Below, piece by piece: positions 8,567 through 16,432 of a stretch of DNA of 32,309 nt. Every line of letters starts with the position of its first letter. The first letter of the stretch is position 1. Source of the stretch: Myxococcales bacterium SG8_38. GTDB lineage: Bacteria > Myxococcota_A > Polyangia > Polyangiales > Houyiibacteriaceae. The notes below the pieces were generated by a model. That model was not told the DNA's origin and did no database searches. It saw only the letters and a list, made by a program, of their open reading frames with translations. Made by a program: the position numbers and the translations under genes. Where the stretch lies: NCBI GenBank assembly GCA_001303415.1, contig LJTN01000032.1, forward strand, positions 1 through 32,309, given 5' to 3'.

Positions 8567-8976
8567 GCCGGTTCCAACGTCTCCTGAAGCACGCGCAGCA
8601 AGTCGACGTAGCTCACGATTCCGAGCAAGTCGCCGGTGTCGAGATCGCATACCGGTATCGCACCGACCCGATGCAGAAGCATCAAATCGACGATGTCTCT
8701 CACGTTCGTCTCGGGATCGACTCTGACCGGGTCGGTGTTCATGAAGGCTCCGATGCTCGAGGAGCGGGCGTCTTCCATGGCTTCGACCACGTCATCCTCG
8801 TTGGGCTCGGCGAAGCTGCGTAGATCGCGATCGCTCACGATGCCGACGAGCTCGGTGCCGCGCACCACGGGAAGGTGTCGAACGTCGAGCTCGTACAGCA
8901 GCCCGATCGCTTCCGCGACGGACATGAGCTCGGTCGCGGTCATGGGATTCTCAGTCATGATGTCTTTTGCGAGCAC
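8563..8976 (-). CDS. Stand-alone two-CBS-domain protein (GTG start)
   Basis: This 137-residue protein is a tandem CBS pair: CBS1 at about 4-60 (AKDIMTENPMTATELMSVAE, then HLPVVRGTELVGIVSDRDL) and CBS2 at about 76-133 (IGAFMNTDPVRVDPETNVRD, then AIPVCDLDTGDLLGIVSYVDL). The start is GTG at 8974-8976, supported by GAGAGGAG six bases upstream. Its stop overlaps the GTG of the DHH-CBS gene by a GTGA junction, so the two are probably made together and may interact through their CBS modules. It is the same length as the CBS protein at 137-550 but clearly different in sequence. Ligand and target are not visible. Confidence 0.88.
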   Translation of the reverse strand: MLAKDIMTENPMTATELMSVAEAIGLLYELDVRHLPVVRGTELVGIVSDRDLRSFAEPNEDDVVEAMEDARSSSIGAFMNTDPVRVDPETNVRDIVDLMLLHRVGAIPVCDLDTGDLLGIVSYVDLLRVLQETLEPA

Positions 8977-8982
8977 AGGCTT

Positions 8983-8990
8983 CTCCTCTC
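8983..8990 (-). promoter_or_regulatory. Strong ribosome binding site for the GTG-started CBS gene
   Basis: The minus strand reads GAGAGGAG, placed six bases before GTG at 8976. This supports GTG rather than the later in-frame ATG of MTENP as the start of the CBS protein. Confidence 0.6.
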
Positions 8991-9006
8991 AAGTGGGGAC
9001 CGAAAG

Positions 9007-9837
9007 CTAGAACATCGGGAACGGCAAGGTCGGCTCCACCGCCTCGAAATCCTGAATTATCTTTAGCGTGGTGACCACCGCTATCAACGAGCACAGATTG
9101 GCGGCCACCAGGCTCCAGCCCATCAGGCGCAAGCGGCGTGTGGTGGGGCGGAGCGCGGCCATCACCAGGACCACCAGGGCGACGGGCACCGCCGCGGCGA
9201 GCACCCAGAGGCCCACACGCGATCCAAAAGGAGCACCTACGCCCACTGCGACGACCACGAGGCATGCCAGCATCAAGAGCCCGCGCTTGAATGCAACCTT
9301 GGCATGCGCCTCCTCGGTCCTGGACTTCGTGCGTGCAACGGTCAGGCGGACGATGGACGTCCCGAGCGAAGAGGCGACGAGCCAGATCAGAGCCACGGCG
9401 ATGGTCGCCGTGATTCCGAGCCCCGCCGAAAGGCCGAGGGGGATGGCAACCGACGATAGGGCGGCCGCGGCCAACGCTTCTCCAAACATGGTCCGCTCGA
9501 GCCCCTGAATCGCCGTGAGCACCAATCCGCCGCCCAGCAGGATCGTGAAGCCAGCGGCGATTCGAACTCCACGCGGGGCGAGCACGAGCCCGGCGAGCCC
9601 GGCGCCGAGCGCGATGAGGACGAAAACGAGCAGGGCACGCTTCGCACGGCTGCTCTCTTGCCTTTTCGTGCGGGTCCCCCGCTCCCCGAGCAAGACCAAG
9701 AGCGGCTCGTTCGACACGAAGCAGGCGACGGCGGCGACCGAGAGCAGCCAAGTGGAGGTGGTGGGCGATCCGCCCAACAGAACGGTGGCAATCGGAAAGA
9801 GCAGCTCGGCGTAGGCGCCGTGCTCGCGTGGGACCAT
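9007..9837 (-). CDS. YwiC-like multi-pass membrane protein
   Basis: With the start at 9837 the protein has 276 residues. It begins MVPREHGAYAELLFPIATVL, resembling the conserved start of the YwiC-like family, where a basic-HGA-W/Y motif precedes the first helix. About nine to ten hydrophobic segments follow, with a basic loop (ERGTRTKRQESSRAKR) between two of them. The family has no firmly assigned reaction; the HGA motif is reminiscent of UbiA-like prenyltransferase relatives, but no Asp-rich prenyl-binding motif is clear. The 9837 ATG was chosen for its GGAG site six bases upstream; ATGs at 9858, 9900 and 9930 are in frame, and the last overlaps a palindrome. It is probably the first gene of the operon with the two CBS genes, 30 bases downstream. 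Confidence 0.65.
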   Translation of the reverse strand: MVPREHGAYAELLFPIATVLLGGSPTTSTWLLSVAAVACFVSNEPLLVLLGERGTRTKRQESSRAKRALLVFVLIALGAGLAGLVLAPRGVRIAAGFTILLGGGLVLTAIQGLERTMFGEALAAAALSSVAIPLGLSAGLGITATIAVALIWLVASSLGTSIVRLTVARTKSRTEEAHAKVAFKRGLLMLACLVVVAVGVGAPFGSRVGLWVLAAAVPVALVVLVMAALRPTTRRLRLMGWSLVAANLCSLIAVVTTLKIIQDFEAVEPTLPFPMF

Positions 9838-9924
9838 GCTCCGCTCCGAAGTCGTCATTCGCTGCTGGGATAGCACCGGGTGCGGTACGATCCATCGCAT
9901 TTTGCGCGTCTCGAAGGGGCCGCC

Positions 9925-9946
9925 GCGCAAGACCTGCGTCTTGCGC
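9925..9946. promoter_or_regulatory. Perfect 22-base dyad in the divergent ywiC-like / cbb3 intergenic region
   Basis: GCGCAAGAC and GTCTTGCGC form two perfect 9-base arms around CTGC. The dyad lies between the divergent YwiC-like gene and the cbb3 cluster, 70 bases before the first cbb3-cluster gene, with a TATATT -10-like hexamer touching its right end (9947-9952). It may be an operator or an RNA hairpin. The half-site CGCAAG/CTTGCG recurs in a dyad at 18857-18875. Confidence 0.5.
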
Positions 9947-10016
9947 TATATTCGGCCCCTAATGATGCTATGGGATGCCCAAGGACCGAGCGCATGATTG
10001 ACCCTAGAGGGCCGCT

Positions 10017-10736
10017 ATGTGGACGTCGGTGATTGCAGGGGCCGCCGCAGGCTTCGCGTCGATTCCCCATTGCACGGCGATGTGCGGACCGCTGGCTGTT
10101 TATGCATGTAGCGGCCGTCCCGGCGGCTCTGGACCGGCGCGGTACCAGTTGGGCCGGTTGATCAGTTATTCGGTGCTTGGCGCGCTTGCCGGTGCGGTGG
10201 GTGGAGCGACCGCCGTGAGCATGCCGGGGACTTGGGGCAGCGCGCTGCTGAGCTGGTCGCTCGGGCTCGGGCTGGGGCTTGCCGCGCTGCGCTTGTGGCG
10301 TCGGCCGCGCCAGCCTCTGGTTACGCTCCGATTCAGCAAGGCCGAAGCGACCGAATCGGTGGTCTCCCGTGCGCTCGGCGCCCTCGGCAATCACCCGTTT
10401 TGGGTCGGCCTCGGCACCGCTCTTCTGCCCTGCGGCGCGCTGGCGGCCGCGGTGCTGATCGCCGCGTCGACGGGGTCGGCATCGCTGGGTGCGTTGAGCA
10501 TGCTGGCGTTTTCGATGGTCAGCGGCTTGGGCCTGGTCGGAGCCGCCTGGCTGGCCAAGAGGGTGGCACTCCGGCCGGGCCCAACGACGTCGCGCGTGCT
10601 CGCCGTCGTGTTGGCACTCGGCGCCATCTTGTTCATCATTCGCCCGGTTCATGCGTTACAGCATGACGGCGCTGCGTCGTGCCATGCCCCCGGGCAAGAA
10701 CATCCTGCTGCTCATCAGCATACGCACTCTCCGTGA
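10017..10736 (+). CDS. SafE/TauE-like (DsbD_2-type) membrane protein of the cbb3 cluster
   Basis: The 239-residue protein has about six membrane helices. The motif IPHCTAMCGPLAVY near the N-terminus (His18, Cys19, Cys23) and LLPCGALAAAV in the middle are characteristic of the DsbD-like/SafE proteins regularly found beside CcoI and CcoS. They are thought to help copper or redox handling during cbb3 oxidase assembly. The C-terminus after the last helix is His- and Cys-rich (HALQHDG, SCHAPGQEH, HQHTHSP), which suggests metal binding. Its stop overlaps the GTG of the copper ATPase gene (GTGA), so the two are translationally linked. The name 'sulfite exporter' often given to this family is unlikely here. 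Confidence 0.82.
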   Translation: MWTSVIAGAAAGFASIPHCTAMCGPLAVYACSGRPGGSGPARYQLGRLISYSVLGALAGAVGGATAVSMPGTWGSALLSWSLGLGLGLAALRLWRRPRQPLVTLRFSKAEATESVVSRALGALGNHPFWVGLGTALLPCGALAAAVLIAASTGSASLGALSMLAFSMVSGLGLVGAAWLAKRVALRPGPTTSRVLAVVLALGAILFIIRPVHALQHDGAASCHAPGQEHPAAHQHTHSP

Positions 10737-13138
10737 CCGTTCCTCAGTCAACCGTTTGCGAAATCCCCGCCCCGCGGACCGTTTCGGTTCCGCGCTGCGT
10801 ACACTGCGCCCAGCCGCTGGTCGACGCCGCGTTCGCGCCCTATTGCTGCCGCGGATGCCGAACCGTGCATGCGATCCTGCAAAAGGCAGGCCTCACGCGA
10901 TACTACGATCTGCGTCGCGGCCCGGGGCTTCCCCCGGCTGACCTCGACTCGCGGCGTGTCGATCACAAGTGGTTGGAGCTCATCGAAGACGACCGTGCGA
11001 GCGACGGGGGCATCCGGCGCATCGAGCTCGACGTGCAAGGAATCCATTGCGCGGCCTGCGTTTGGCTGATCGAGGAGCTCTTCCGGCGACACGGCGGCGG
11101 CGCTCGTGCTGGCAGCATGTCGCTCAACCCCGCGCTCGGGCGCGTCGAGCTCCGGATCGCGCCGGAGTTCCCGTTGAGCGATTGGGTCGATTCGGTGGAG
11201 GGCCTCGGGTACCTGTTGGGCCCGGCACGCGCTTCGAACGCCAGACCTTCGGACGATTTGCTCTTGCGCGTGGGCATCTGCAGCGCGCTCGCGGCCAACG
11301 TGATGTTGTTTGCCGCCGCCGTCTACGTGGGTCTTCGCGAAGGACCGATCTACGAGCTGCTCAACCAGCTCAGCTACGCGGCGGGCGCTCTGTCCATGCT
11401 GGTCGGCGGCTCCGTGTTCATCATCTCGGCGCTGCGCGCCTTGCGTCGCGGCATGTTGCATCTCGACGTTCCGATCGCCTTGGGCATCGTTCTTGCGTTC
11501 GCCGGGTCGACCTGGGCGTTCTTCTTCGCCTCGGGCCATGCGTTATACGTCGATACGCTGACCGTCTTCATCGCGCTGATGCTGGTCGGCCGGTGGTTAC
11601 AGCAACGCATGCTCGAGCGCAACCGTGCGCAGCTTCTCGCTGACGACGGCACCGAGAGCCTTCTGACCAGAGAGGTCCATGACGGAATCGTGCGCATCGT
11701 GCATTGCCTCGGGGTGAAACGAGGCGACCGTCTGTTGGTGGCGCCGGGGGATCTGGTGCCCGTGGACCTGGTGCTGGACGACGACAGGGCCCGCTGCTCC
11801 CTCGACTGGATCGACGGGGAGAGCAGGCCGCGGACCTTCGAAAAAAGCAGCCTCGTTCCCGCGGGCGCGTTCAACGTTGGCGACCGCGCCTTCACCGGGA
11901 CGGCTGCGATGGATTTCGCGGCATCGTCGCTGGTGGGCCTGCTAGGGCGGGATCCGGCTTCTGAGGGAGACGGTCCGCTCGCAACCCGCTGGTGGTCGCG
12001 GCTTTCGCGCTACTACGTGATCGGGGTCATCGTGCTCGCCGTAGTGAGCATCGGCCACTGGTGGTGGCGCGCCAATCCGCTTTTTGCCATCGAGGTCGGC
12101 ACCGCAGTGCTGGTCGTCACCTGTCCTTGCGCATTCGGAATCGCCGCGCCGCTTGCATACGAGCTCGTCTTGACGCAATTGCGGCGCGCCGGCGTCTTCG
12201 TGCGCGTCGGAGACTTCCTCGACCGCGTGAGGACGATGACACGGATCGTGTTCGACAAGACCGGAACACTCACCACTGGCATCTTGGAGGTAGTCAACCC
12301 CTCCGTCCTCGATGGCCTGCCAGACGAGTTTATCTCCGTCCTTTACAACATGGCGGCCCGCAGCGCGCACCCGAAGAGCGTTGCTGTGCGGCGGGCCCTC
12401 GAAGGGCATCGAGCAGCGCGCTTCGCGGAGCTCGAGGTGGAAGAGCACATGGGTCACGGGCTCTCCGCGCGGAGCGGTGGGCATCGCTACCGATTGGGCG
12501 CACCAGGGTGGGCCGCCTCCGTTCGCCTCGATCAAGGCGACGTGGTGTTCTCGGTGGACGGCGCCGCGCTCGCCACCCTGCGGACGGATGAGCAGTTGCG
12601 TCCGGGCGCCCGCGCGGAAATCGACAAGCTCGAAGAGGATGGTTACGAGCTGGCCATCCTCAGCGGCGACGCGCCGTCTCGAGTGCGGGCTCTCGGCGCG
12701 AGCCTGGGGATGCGCGAGGACGCTTGCGTCGGAGGTCAAACGCCAGCGCAAAAGGCCGCCTACGTGCGGGCTCACGAGCCGGCACGAACTTTGCTGGTGG
12801 GCGATGGCCTGAACGACCAAGTCGCGATGCAGGCTGCCGCCTGCTCCGGTACTCCTGCGGTAAATCGACCTTTCATGGCTTCACGTTGCGACTTCTACTT
12901 CGTATCACCGGGCCTGCATCCGGTGGCGCAAGTTCTGCGCGCTTCCGATGTGCTCGCGCAGGTCGTGCGCCGCATCCTCGCGTTCGCAATTGCCTACAAT
13001 CTAGTCGCGGTATCGATCGCCATGGCCGGTTGGATGAAGCCTTGGGTCGCCGCTGTGCTAATGCCGCTCAGCTCACTGATCACCCTCGCATACACGGTGA
13101 TGATGCTGTCGCGAAGAGGGCTCCCATGGAGATCTTGA
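10733..13138 (+). CDS. ccoI: CcoI-type copper-transporting P-type ATPase
   Basis: CcoI exports Cu+ across the inner membrane for cbb3 oxidase assembly. From the GTG at 10733 the protein has 801 residues: a cysteine-rich N-terminal finger (CVHC at 22-25, CCRGC at 38-42), a heavy-metal-associated domain with GIHCAACVW (Cys106, Cys109), eight expected membrane helices including the CPC metal site (464-466), the phosphorylated Asp508 in DKTGTLT, a SAHPKS nucleotide-binding motif and GDGLND near the C-terminus. The actuator loop reads IDGESRP in place of TGES. The GTG start overlaps the previous stop codon; an ATG 18 codons earlier lies inside the SafE-like gene. Followed by ccoS, which overlaps its last 13 bases. 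Confidence 0.93.
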   Translation: MTVPQSTVCEIPAPRTVSVPRCVHCAQPLVDAAFAPYCCRGCRTVHAILQKAGLTRYYDLRRGPGLPPADLDSRRVDHKWLELIEDDRASDGGIRRIELDVQGIHCAACVWLIEELFRRHGGGARAGSMSLNPALGRVELRIAPEFPLSDWVDSVEGLGYLLGPARASNARPSDDLLLRVGICSALAANVMLFAAAVYVGLREGPIYELLNQLSYAAGALSMLVGGSVFIISALRALRRGMLHLDVPIALGIVLAFAGSTWAFFFASGHALYVDTLTVFIALMLVGRWLQQRMLERNRAQLLADDGTESLLTREVHDGIVRIVHCLGVKRGDRLLVAPGDLVPVDLVLDDDRARCSLDWIDGESRPRTFEKSSLVPAGAFNVGDRAFTGTAAMDFAASSLVGLLGRDPASEGDGPLATRWWSRLSRYYVIGVIVLAVVSIGHWWWRANPLFAIEVGTAVLVVTCPCAFGIAAPLAYELVLTQLRRAGVFVRVGDFLDRVRTMTRIVFDKTGTLTTGILEVVNPSVLDGLPDEFISVLYNMAARSAHPKSVAVRRALEGHRAARFAELEVEEHMGHGLSARSGGHRYRLGAPGWAASVRLDQGDVVFSVDGAALATLRTDEQLRPGARAEIDKLEEDGYELAILSGDAPSRVRALGASLGMREDACVGGQTPAQKAAYVRAHEPARTLLVGDGLNDQVAMQAAACSGTPAVNRPFMASRCDFYFVSPGLHPVAQVLRASDVLAQVVRRILAFAIAYNLVAVSIAMAGWMKPWVAAVLMPLSSLITLAYTVMMLSRRGLPWRS

Positions 13139-13326
13139 TCTTATTGATTTTCGTTTGCGTGATTTTGGTCGGCGTCGCGGTGGCGTTTTTCGCGTGGACC
13201 GTACGGCAAGGCACTTTCGATCATGCCGATCGCCTTGCCCTACTACCGCTTGACGACGAAAAGCCGGTGACCCCAACCACGGAGAGGGAAGAGGACGGGT
13301 ATGGAAACTCAGCGGATCGTTTATAA
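13126..13326 (+). CDS. ccoS: CcoS-type cbb3 oxidase maturation protein
   Basis: The 66-residue protein begins MEILILLIFVCVILVGVAVAFFAWTVRQGTFD in two parts: one N-terminal membrane helix and the conserved 'F.W....GqfdD' segment of CcoS. A short polar tail follows. CcoS is needed to insert haem b and copper into CcoN. The ATG at 13126 lies within the end of ccoI and the stop at 13324-13326 lies 26 bases inside ccoNO, so three genes are interleaved. The second half of the FDxAxR region (FDHADRLALLPLDDE) is slightly different from the usual double-Asp form. Confidence 0.88.
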   Translation: MEILILLIFVCVILVGVAVAFFAWTVRQGTFDHADRLALLPLDDEKPVTPTTEREEDGYGNSADRL

Positions 13327-15646
13327 CGACAAAGTCGTCCGCCAGTTCATCTGGGCGTCGGTGTTGTTCGGCGTCATCGGCATGCTGGTGGGGGTCATCG
13401 TGGCCCTCCAGTTGGCTTTTTGGCCTGCCAACTTGCCTCCGCTATTGACCTTCGGGCGCCTCAGGCCGTTGCACACCAACGCGGTGATCTTCGCCTTCGT
13501 GGGCAACATGCTCTTCGGCGGAATCTACTACTCCACGCAACGCTTGGTGAAGGCGCGGCTCGCCTCGGACATCTTGTCTGCCATTCATTTCTGGGGCTGG
13601 CAGCTGATCATCATTTCGGCAGTAGTCACCCTTCCCCTCGGCATCACGACTGCGAAGGAGTACGCGGAGCTCGAATGGCCCATCGACCTCGCCATCTTGT
13701 TCATCTGGGTCGTCTTCGCGGTGAACTTCTTCTGGATGCTCGCCAACCGGCGCGAAAAACATCTGTACGTCGCCATTTGGTTCTACATCGCCACGATCAT
13801 CACCGTGGCGGTCCTGCACATCGTCAATAGCTTCGAGGTGCCCGTCACTGCCTTCAAGAGCTACTCGCTTTTCGCGGGGGTGCAGGATGCGCTGGTTCAG
13901 TGGTGGTATGGGCACAACGCGGTCGCCTTCTTCCTAACCACCCCGATCTTGGGGATCATGTACTACTTCCTGCCCAAAGCAGCGGAGCGGCCGGTTTTCT
14001 CGTATCGCCTGTCGATCGTTCACTTCTGGGGCCTGGTCTTCATCTACATCTGGGCGGGCCCGCACCATCTGCTCTATACGGCCCTGCCCGACTGGGCGCA
14101 GACGCTCGGAATGATCTTCAGCCTCATGCTCTGGGCGCCGAGCTGGGGTGGCATGTTGAACGGGTTGCTCACCTTGCGGGGTGCCTGGGACAAGCTGCGC
14201 GCGGATCCCGTCCTGAAGTTCTTCGCTGCCGGCGTGACCTTCTACGGCATGAGCACCTTCGAGGGACCGCTCCTCAGCATCAAGAGCGTCAGCGGCCTGG
14301 CGCATTACACGGACTGGATCATCGCTCACGTGCACGGCGGCGGGCTCGGCTGGAACGGTTTCATGGCAGCCGGCATGTTCTATTGGGCGGTGCCGAGGCT
14401 CTACGGAACCAAGCTCCATTCGCGCGGGGCCGCGAACTTCCATTTCTGGATCGGCACCATCGGCATCCTTCTCTACATCGTTTCGATGTGGGTGGCCGGG
14501 ATCACGCAAGGCCTGATGTGGCGCGCGGTGAGCGAAACCGGCGGCCTCTTGTATCCCAACTTCGTCGAGACGCTTCTCGCGATTCAGCCGATGTACTGGA
14601 CCCGACTGGTAGGCGGTTTGCTCTACCTCTCGGGCTTCGTCCTGCTCGCCTGGAATCTGATCCTGACCGCCAAGAGCGGTGCCGCCGTCGATGGCGAGAT
14701 CGAGGTCCCCGTCGCGACCGAGCCACGCGGTTCCGAGGTGCCCTGGCCGAAGCTTCTGTTCGGTCAGCCCATCATTGCATCGATTGTCGTGATGGGATTG
14801 CTCTTCGGGATGGTGCTCTTCGACGGGCTCGTCAGCACGGTGTTGGCCATCGTTGCGCTCATGTGGGGTGTCGCGGCCGTCGCCATCAGCATTCGCGACC
14901 GGAACAGCGAAAAGGTTTCTTGGCACCGGGCGCTCGAGGGCAGAGCAGGCATCTTCACGGTGTTGGTCACCATCGGCATCTTGGTGGGCGGGATCGCGGA
15001 GATCATCCCCATGGTGGTGTCGGTCCCCGAGACCATCCGCACCACCAAGAACGTCCCCTACAGCCCGCTCGAGCTCGAAGGCCGCGACGTCTTCATTCGC
15101 GAGGGTTGCTACACCTGCCACTCGCAGATGATCCGGCCCTTCACGTGGGAGAGCGCACGCTACGGAGAGGTTTCGTCGATCGAGGATTCGATCTTCGACC
15201 ATCCTTTCCAATGGGGCTCACGTCGCATTGGTCCGGACTTGGCGCGCCTCGGGGGGAAGTACGCGGACGTGTGGCACTACAAGCACATGCTCGACCCGCG
15301 GGAGATCTCCCCGGGCTCGAACATGCCGCCCTACCCGCACCTCGCAAAGAGCACGATCGACTTCTCGAACACGCCCTCGAAGCTCAGAGCGATGCGCAAT
15401 GTCGGCGTCCCCTATCGGCCCGAGCAGATTCAGACGGCCGAGGAGGAAGCGCGAGCAACCGCTGCCGGGATCGCGGCAGGCCTGGCGGAGAACGCTCGGG
15501 TCACCACGTGCGAAGAGCCTGGCGATGGCTGCGAGCTCATGGTCAACAGCGAGCTCGTGGCGCTAATCGCCTATCTGCAGCGCTTGGGGCGCGTGCCGGA
15601 GCCGGAGTCCCTCGCCGCCGCTGAAACCGAGGAGGCCGCACGATGA
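13301..15646 (+). CDS. ccoNO: Fused cbb3-type cytochrome c oxidase subunits I and II (CcoN-CcoO)
   Basis: One 781-residue frame encodes both core subunits. Residues 1 to about 470 are CcoN: haem b ligands His58 and His345, haem b3 ligand His343, CuB ligands His205, His255 and His256, and the cross-linked Tyr249, each two places from the Pseudomonas numbering I recall. The CcoO part (about 480-781) begins with two further membrane helices, then SPLELEGRDVFIREGCYTCH with the haem c site Cys603-Cys606-His607, and includes SQMIRPF and GPDLARLGGKY. CcoN reduces O2 and pumps protons; CcoO passes electrons from cytochrome c. Fused CcoNO is known in some lineages such as Bacteroidetes and is uncommon in Proteobacteria. 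A 4-base ATGA overlap joins it to ccoQ. Confidence 0.96.
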   Translation: METQRIVYNDKVVRQFIWASVLFGVIGMLVGVIVALQLAFWPANLPPLLTFGRLRPLHTNAVIFAFVGNMLFGGIYYSTQRLVKARLASDILSAIHFWGWQLIIISAVVTLPLGITTAKEYAELEWPIDLAILFIWVVFAVNFFWMLANRREKHLYVAIWFYIATIITVAVLHIVNSFEVPVTAFKSYSLFAGVQDALVQWWYGHNAVAFFLTTPILGIMYYFLPKAAERPVFSYRLSIVHFWGLVFIYIWAGPHHLLYTALPDWAQTLGMIFSLMLWAPSWGGMLNGLLTLRGAWDKLRADPVLKFFAAGVTFYGMSTFEGPLLSIKSVSGLAHYTDWIIAHVHGGGLGWNGFMAAGMFYWAVPRLYGTKLHSRGAANFHFWIGTIGILLYIVSMWVAGITQGLMWRAVSETGGLLYPNFVETLLAIQPMYWTRLVGGLLYLSGFVLLAWNLILTAKSGAAVDGEIEVPVATEPRGSEVPWPKLLFGQPIIASIVVMGLLFGMVLFDGLVSTVLAIVALMWGVAAVAISIRDRNSEKVSWHRALEGRAGIFTVLVTIGILVGGIAEIIPMVVSVPETIRTTKNVPYSPLELEGRDVFIREGCYTCHSQMIRPFTWESARYGEVSSIEDSIFDHPFQWGSRRIGPDLARLGGKYADVWHYKHMLDPREISPGSNMPPYPHLAKSTIDFSNTPSKLRAMRNVGVPYRPEQIQTAEEEARATAAGIAAGLAENARVTTCEEPGDGCELMVNSELVALIAYLQRLGRVPEPESLAAAETEEAAR

Positions 15647-15828
15647 GCCGATTCGCTGCCGAGCTCTTTGCACAAAGCCCAGCGTTGCTCTATCCGTTGA
15701 TCGCGCTGATCCTGTTTTTCGTCGTTTTTCTCGTGGTCGTGATCCGAGTGGTCCGCATGAAGGCATCCGAAGCCGATCAATACGCGCGGATTCCGCTGGA
15801 AGAGGAGCTGGAGGTACCCCATGAGTGA
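15643..15828 (+). CDS. ccoQ: CcoQ-like small membrane subunit of cbb3 oxidase
   Basis: This 61-residue protein has one strongly hydrophobic helix (about 15-37, LLYPLIALILFFVVFLVVVI), a short basic stretch and an acidic tail (SEADQYARIPLEEELEVPHE). Size, topology and position between ccoNO and ccoP identify it as CcoQ, the small subunit that stabilises the oxidase. Sequence alone would not be enough, since CcoQ is poorly conserved. Its ATG overlaps the ccoNO stop by four bases and its stop overlaps the ccoP start region by eight bases. Confidence 0.75.
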   Translation: MSRFAAELFAQSPALLYPLIALILFFVVFLVVVIRVVRMKASEADQYARIPLEEELEVPHE

Positions 15829-16432
15829 GGCCCAACGAACGGACGAGATCCAAGGCGAGATCCTCCACGTCTATGACGACATCGAGGAAGCCGACAACAA
15901 CCTGCCGGTCTGGTGGCTGCTCACGTTCTACGGGGCCATCGCCTTCGGATTGGTCTACTGGTTCTACTATCACGAGTACGGAATCGGGAAGCTTCAGCCG
16001 CAGAAGTATGCCGATGCCGTCGCGGCCGCCGAAGCCGAGCGGAGCATCGTCACGGACGAGTCTCTGCAAGCGTTGGTCGATGACGCGGGCACCGTAGCTG
16101 CAGGTCAGGAAATCTTCACGGCTCAATGTGTCGCTTGCCACGACACCAAAGGACAGGGACGTGAAGGGCTCGGACCGAATCTAACCGACAAGTATTGGAT
16201 CCACGGGGGCGCGCCGACCGACATTCACGCCATCGTCACCAACGGGGTCGCGGCCAAGGGCATGCCTCCTTGGGCTCCGATTCTGGGTGAGCAAGGCGTC
16301 AAGGAAGTCGTCGCCTACGTCCTCACCCTTCGCAACACCGAGGTCCCAGGCAAGGCGCCGGAGGGCGAGCCATGGGAGCCTGGGGGCGCGGCGGGCGCGG
16401 CCGACGCCGCGCAAACGGCCGACACCGAGTAA
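15821..16432 (+). CDS. ccoP: CcoP subunit of cbb3 oxidase with a single haem c
   Basis: The 203-residue protein has the CcoP N-terminus (HVYDDIEEADNNLPVWWLLT), one membrane helix (about 28-50) and one cytochrome c domain: haem site Cys103-Cys106-His107 (CVACH), GLGPNLTDKYWIHGG, and the likely axial methionine in KGMPPWAPIL. Usual proteobacterial CcoP has two CxxCH sites and about 300 residues; here only one is present and the length is about 100 shorter. The Ala/Pro-rich C-terminal tail (from about residue 180) is low complexity. CcoP accepts electrons from donor cytochromes. The stop TAA shares a base with the ccoG ATG (TAATG). Confidence 0.93.
   Translation: MSEAQRTDEIQGEILHVYDDIEEADNNLPVWWLLTFYGAIAFGLVYWFYYHEYGIGKLQPQKYADAVAAAEAERSIVTDESLQALVDDAGTVAAGQEIFTAQCVACHDTKGQGREGLGPNLTDKYWIHGGAPTDIHAIVTNGVAAKGMPPWAPILGEQGVKEVVAYVLTLRNTEVPGKAPEGEPWEPGGAAGAADAAQTADTE

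Noticed and set aside
9838-9930. Longer N-terminus of the YwiC-like protein (ATGs at 9858, 9900 and 9930)
   Set aside because: Ribosome sites are weak, the extra residues are not family-like, and the 9930 ATG lies inside the 22-base dyad. The 9858 start remains possible.
13900-15624. A 574-codon open frame in the second frame inside ccoNO
   Set aside because: It lies wholly inside the strongly conserved cbb3 gene, its product is Arg/His/Pro-rich with no family features, and it results from high GC in the third codon position.
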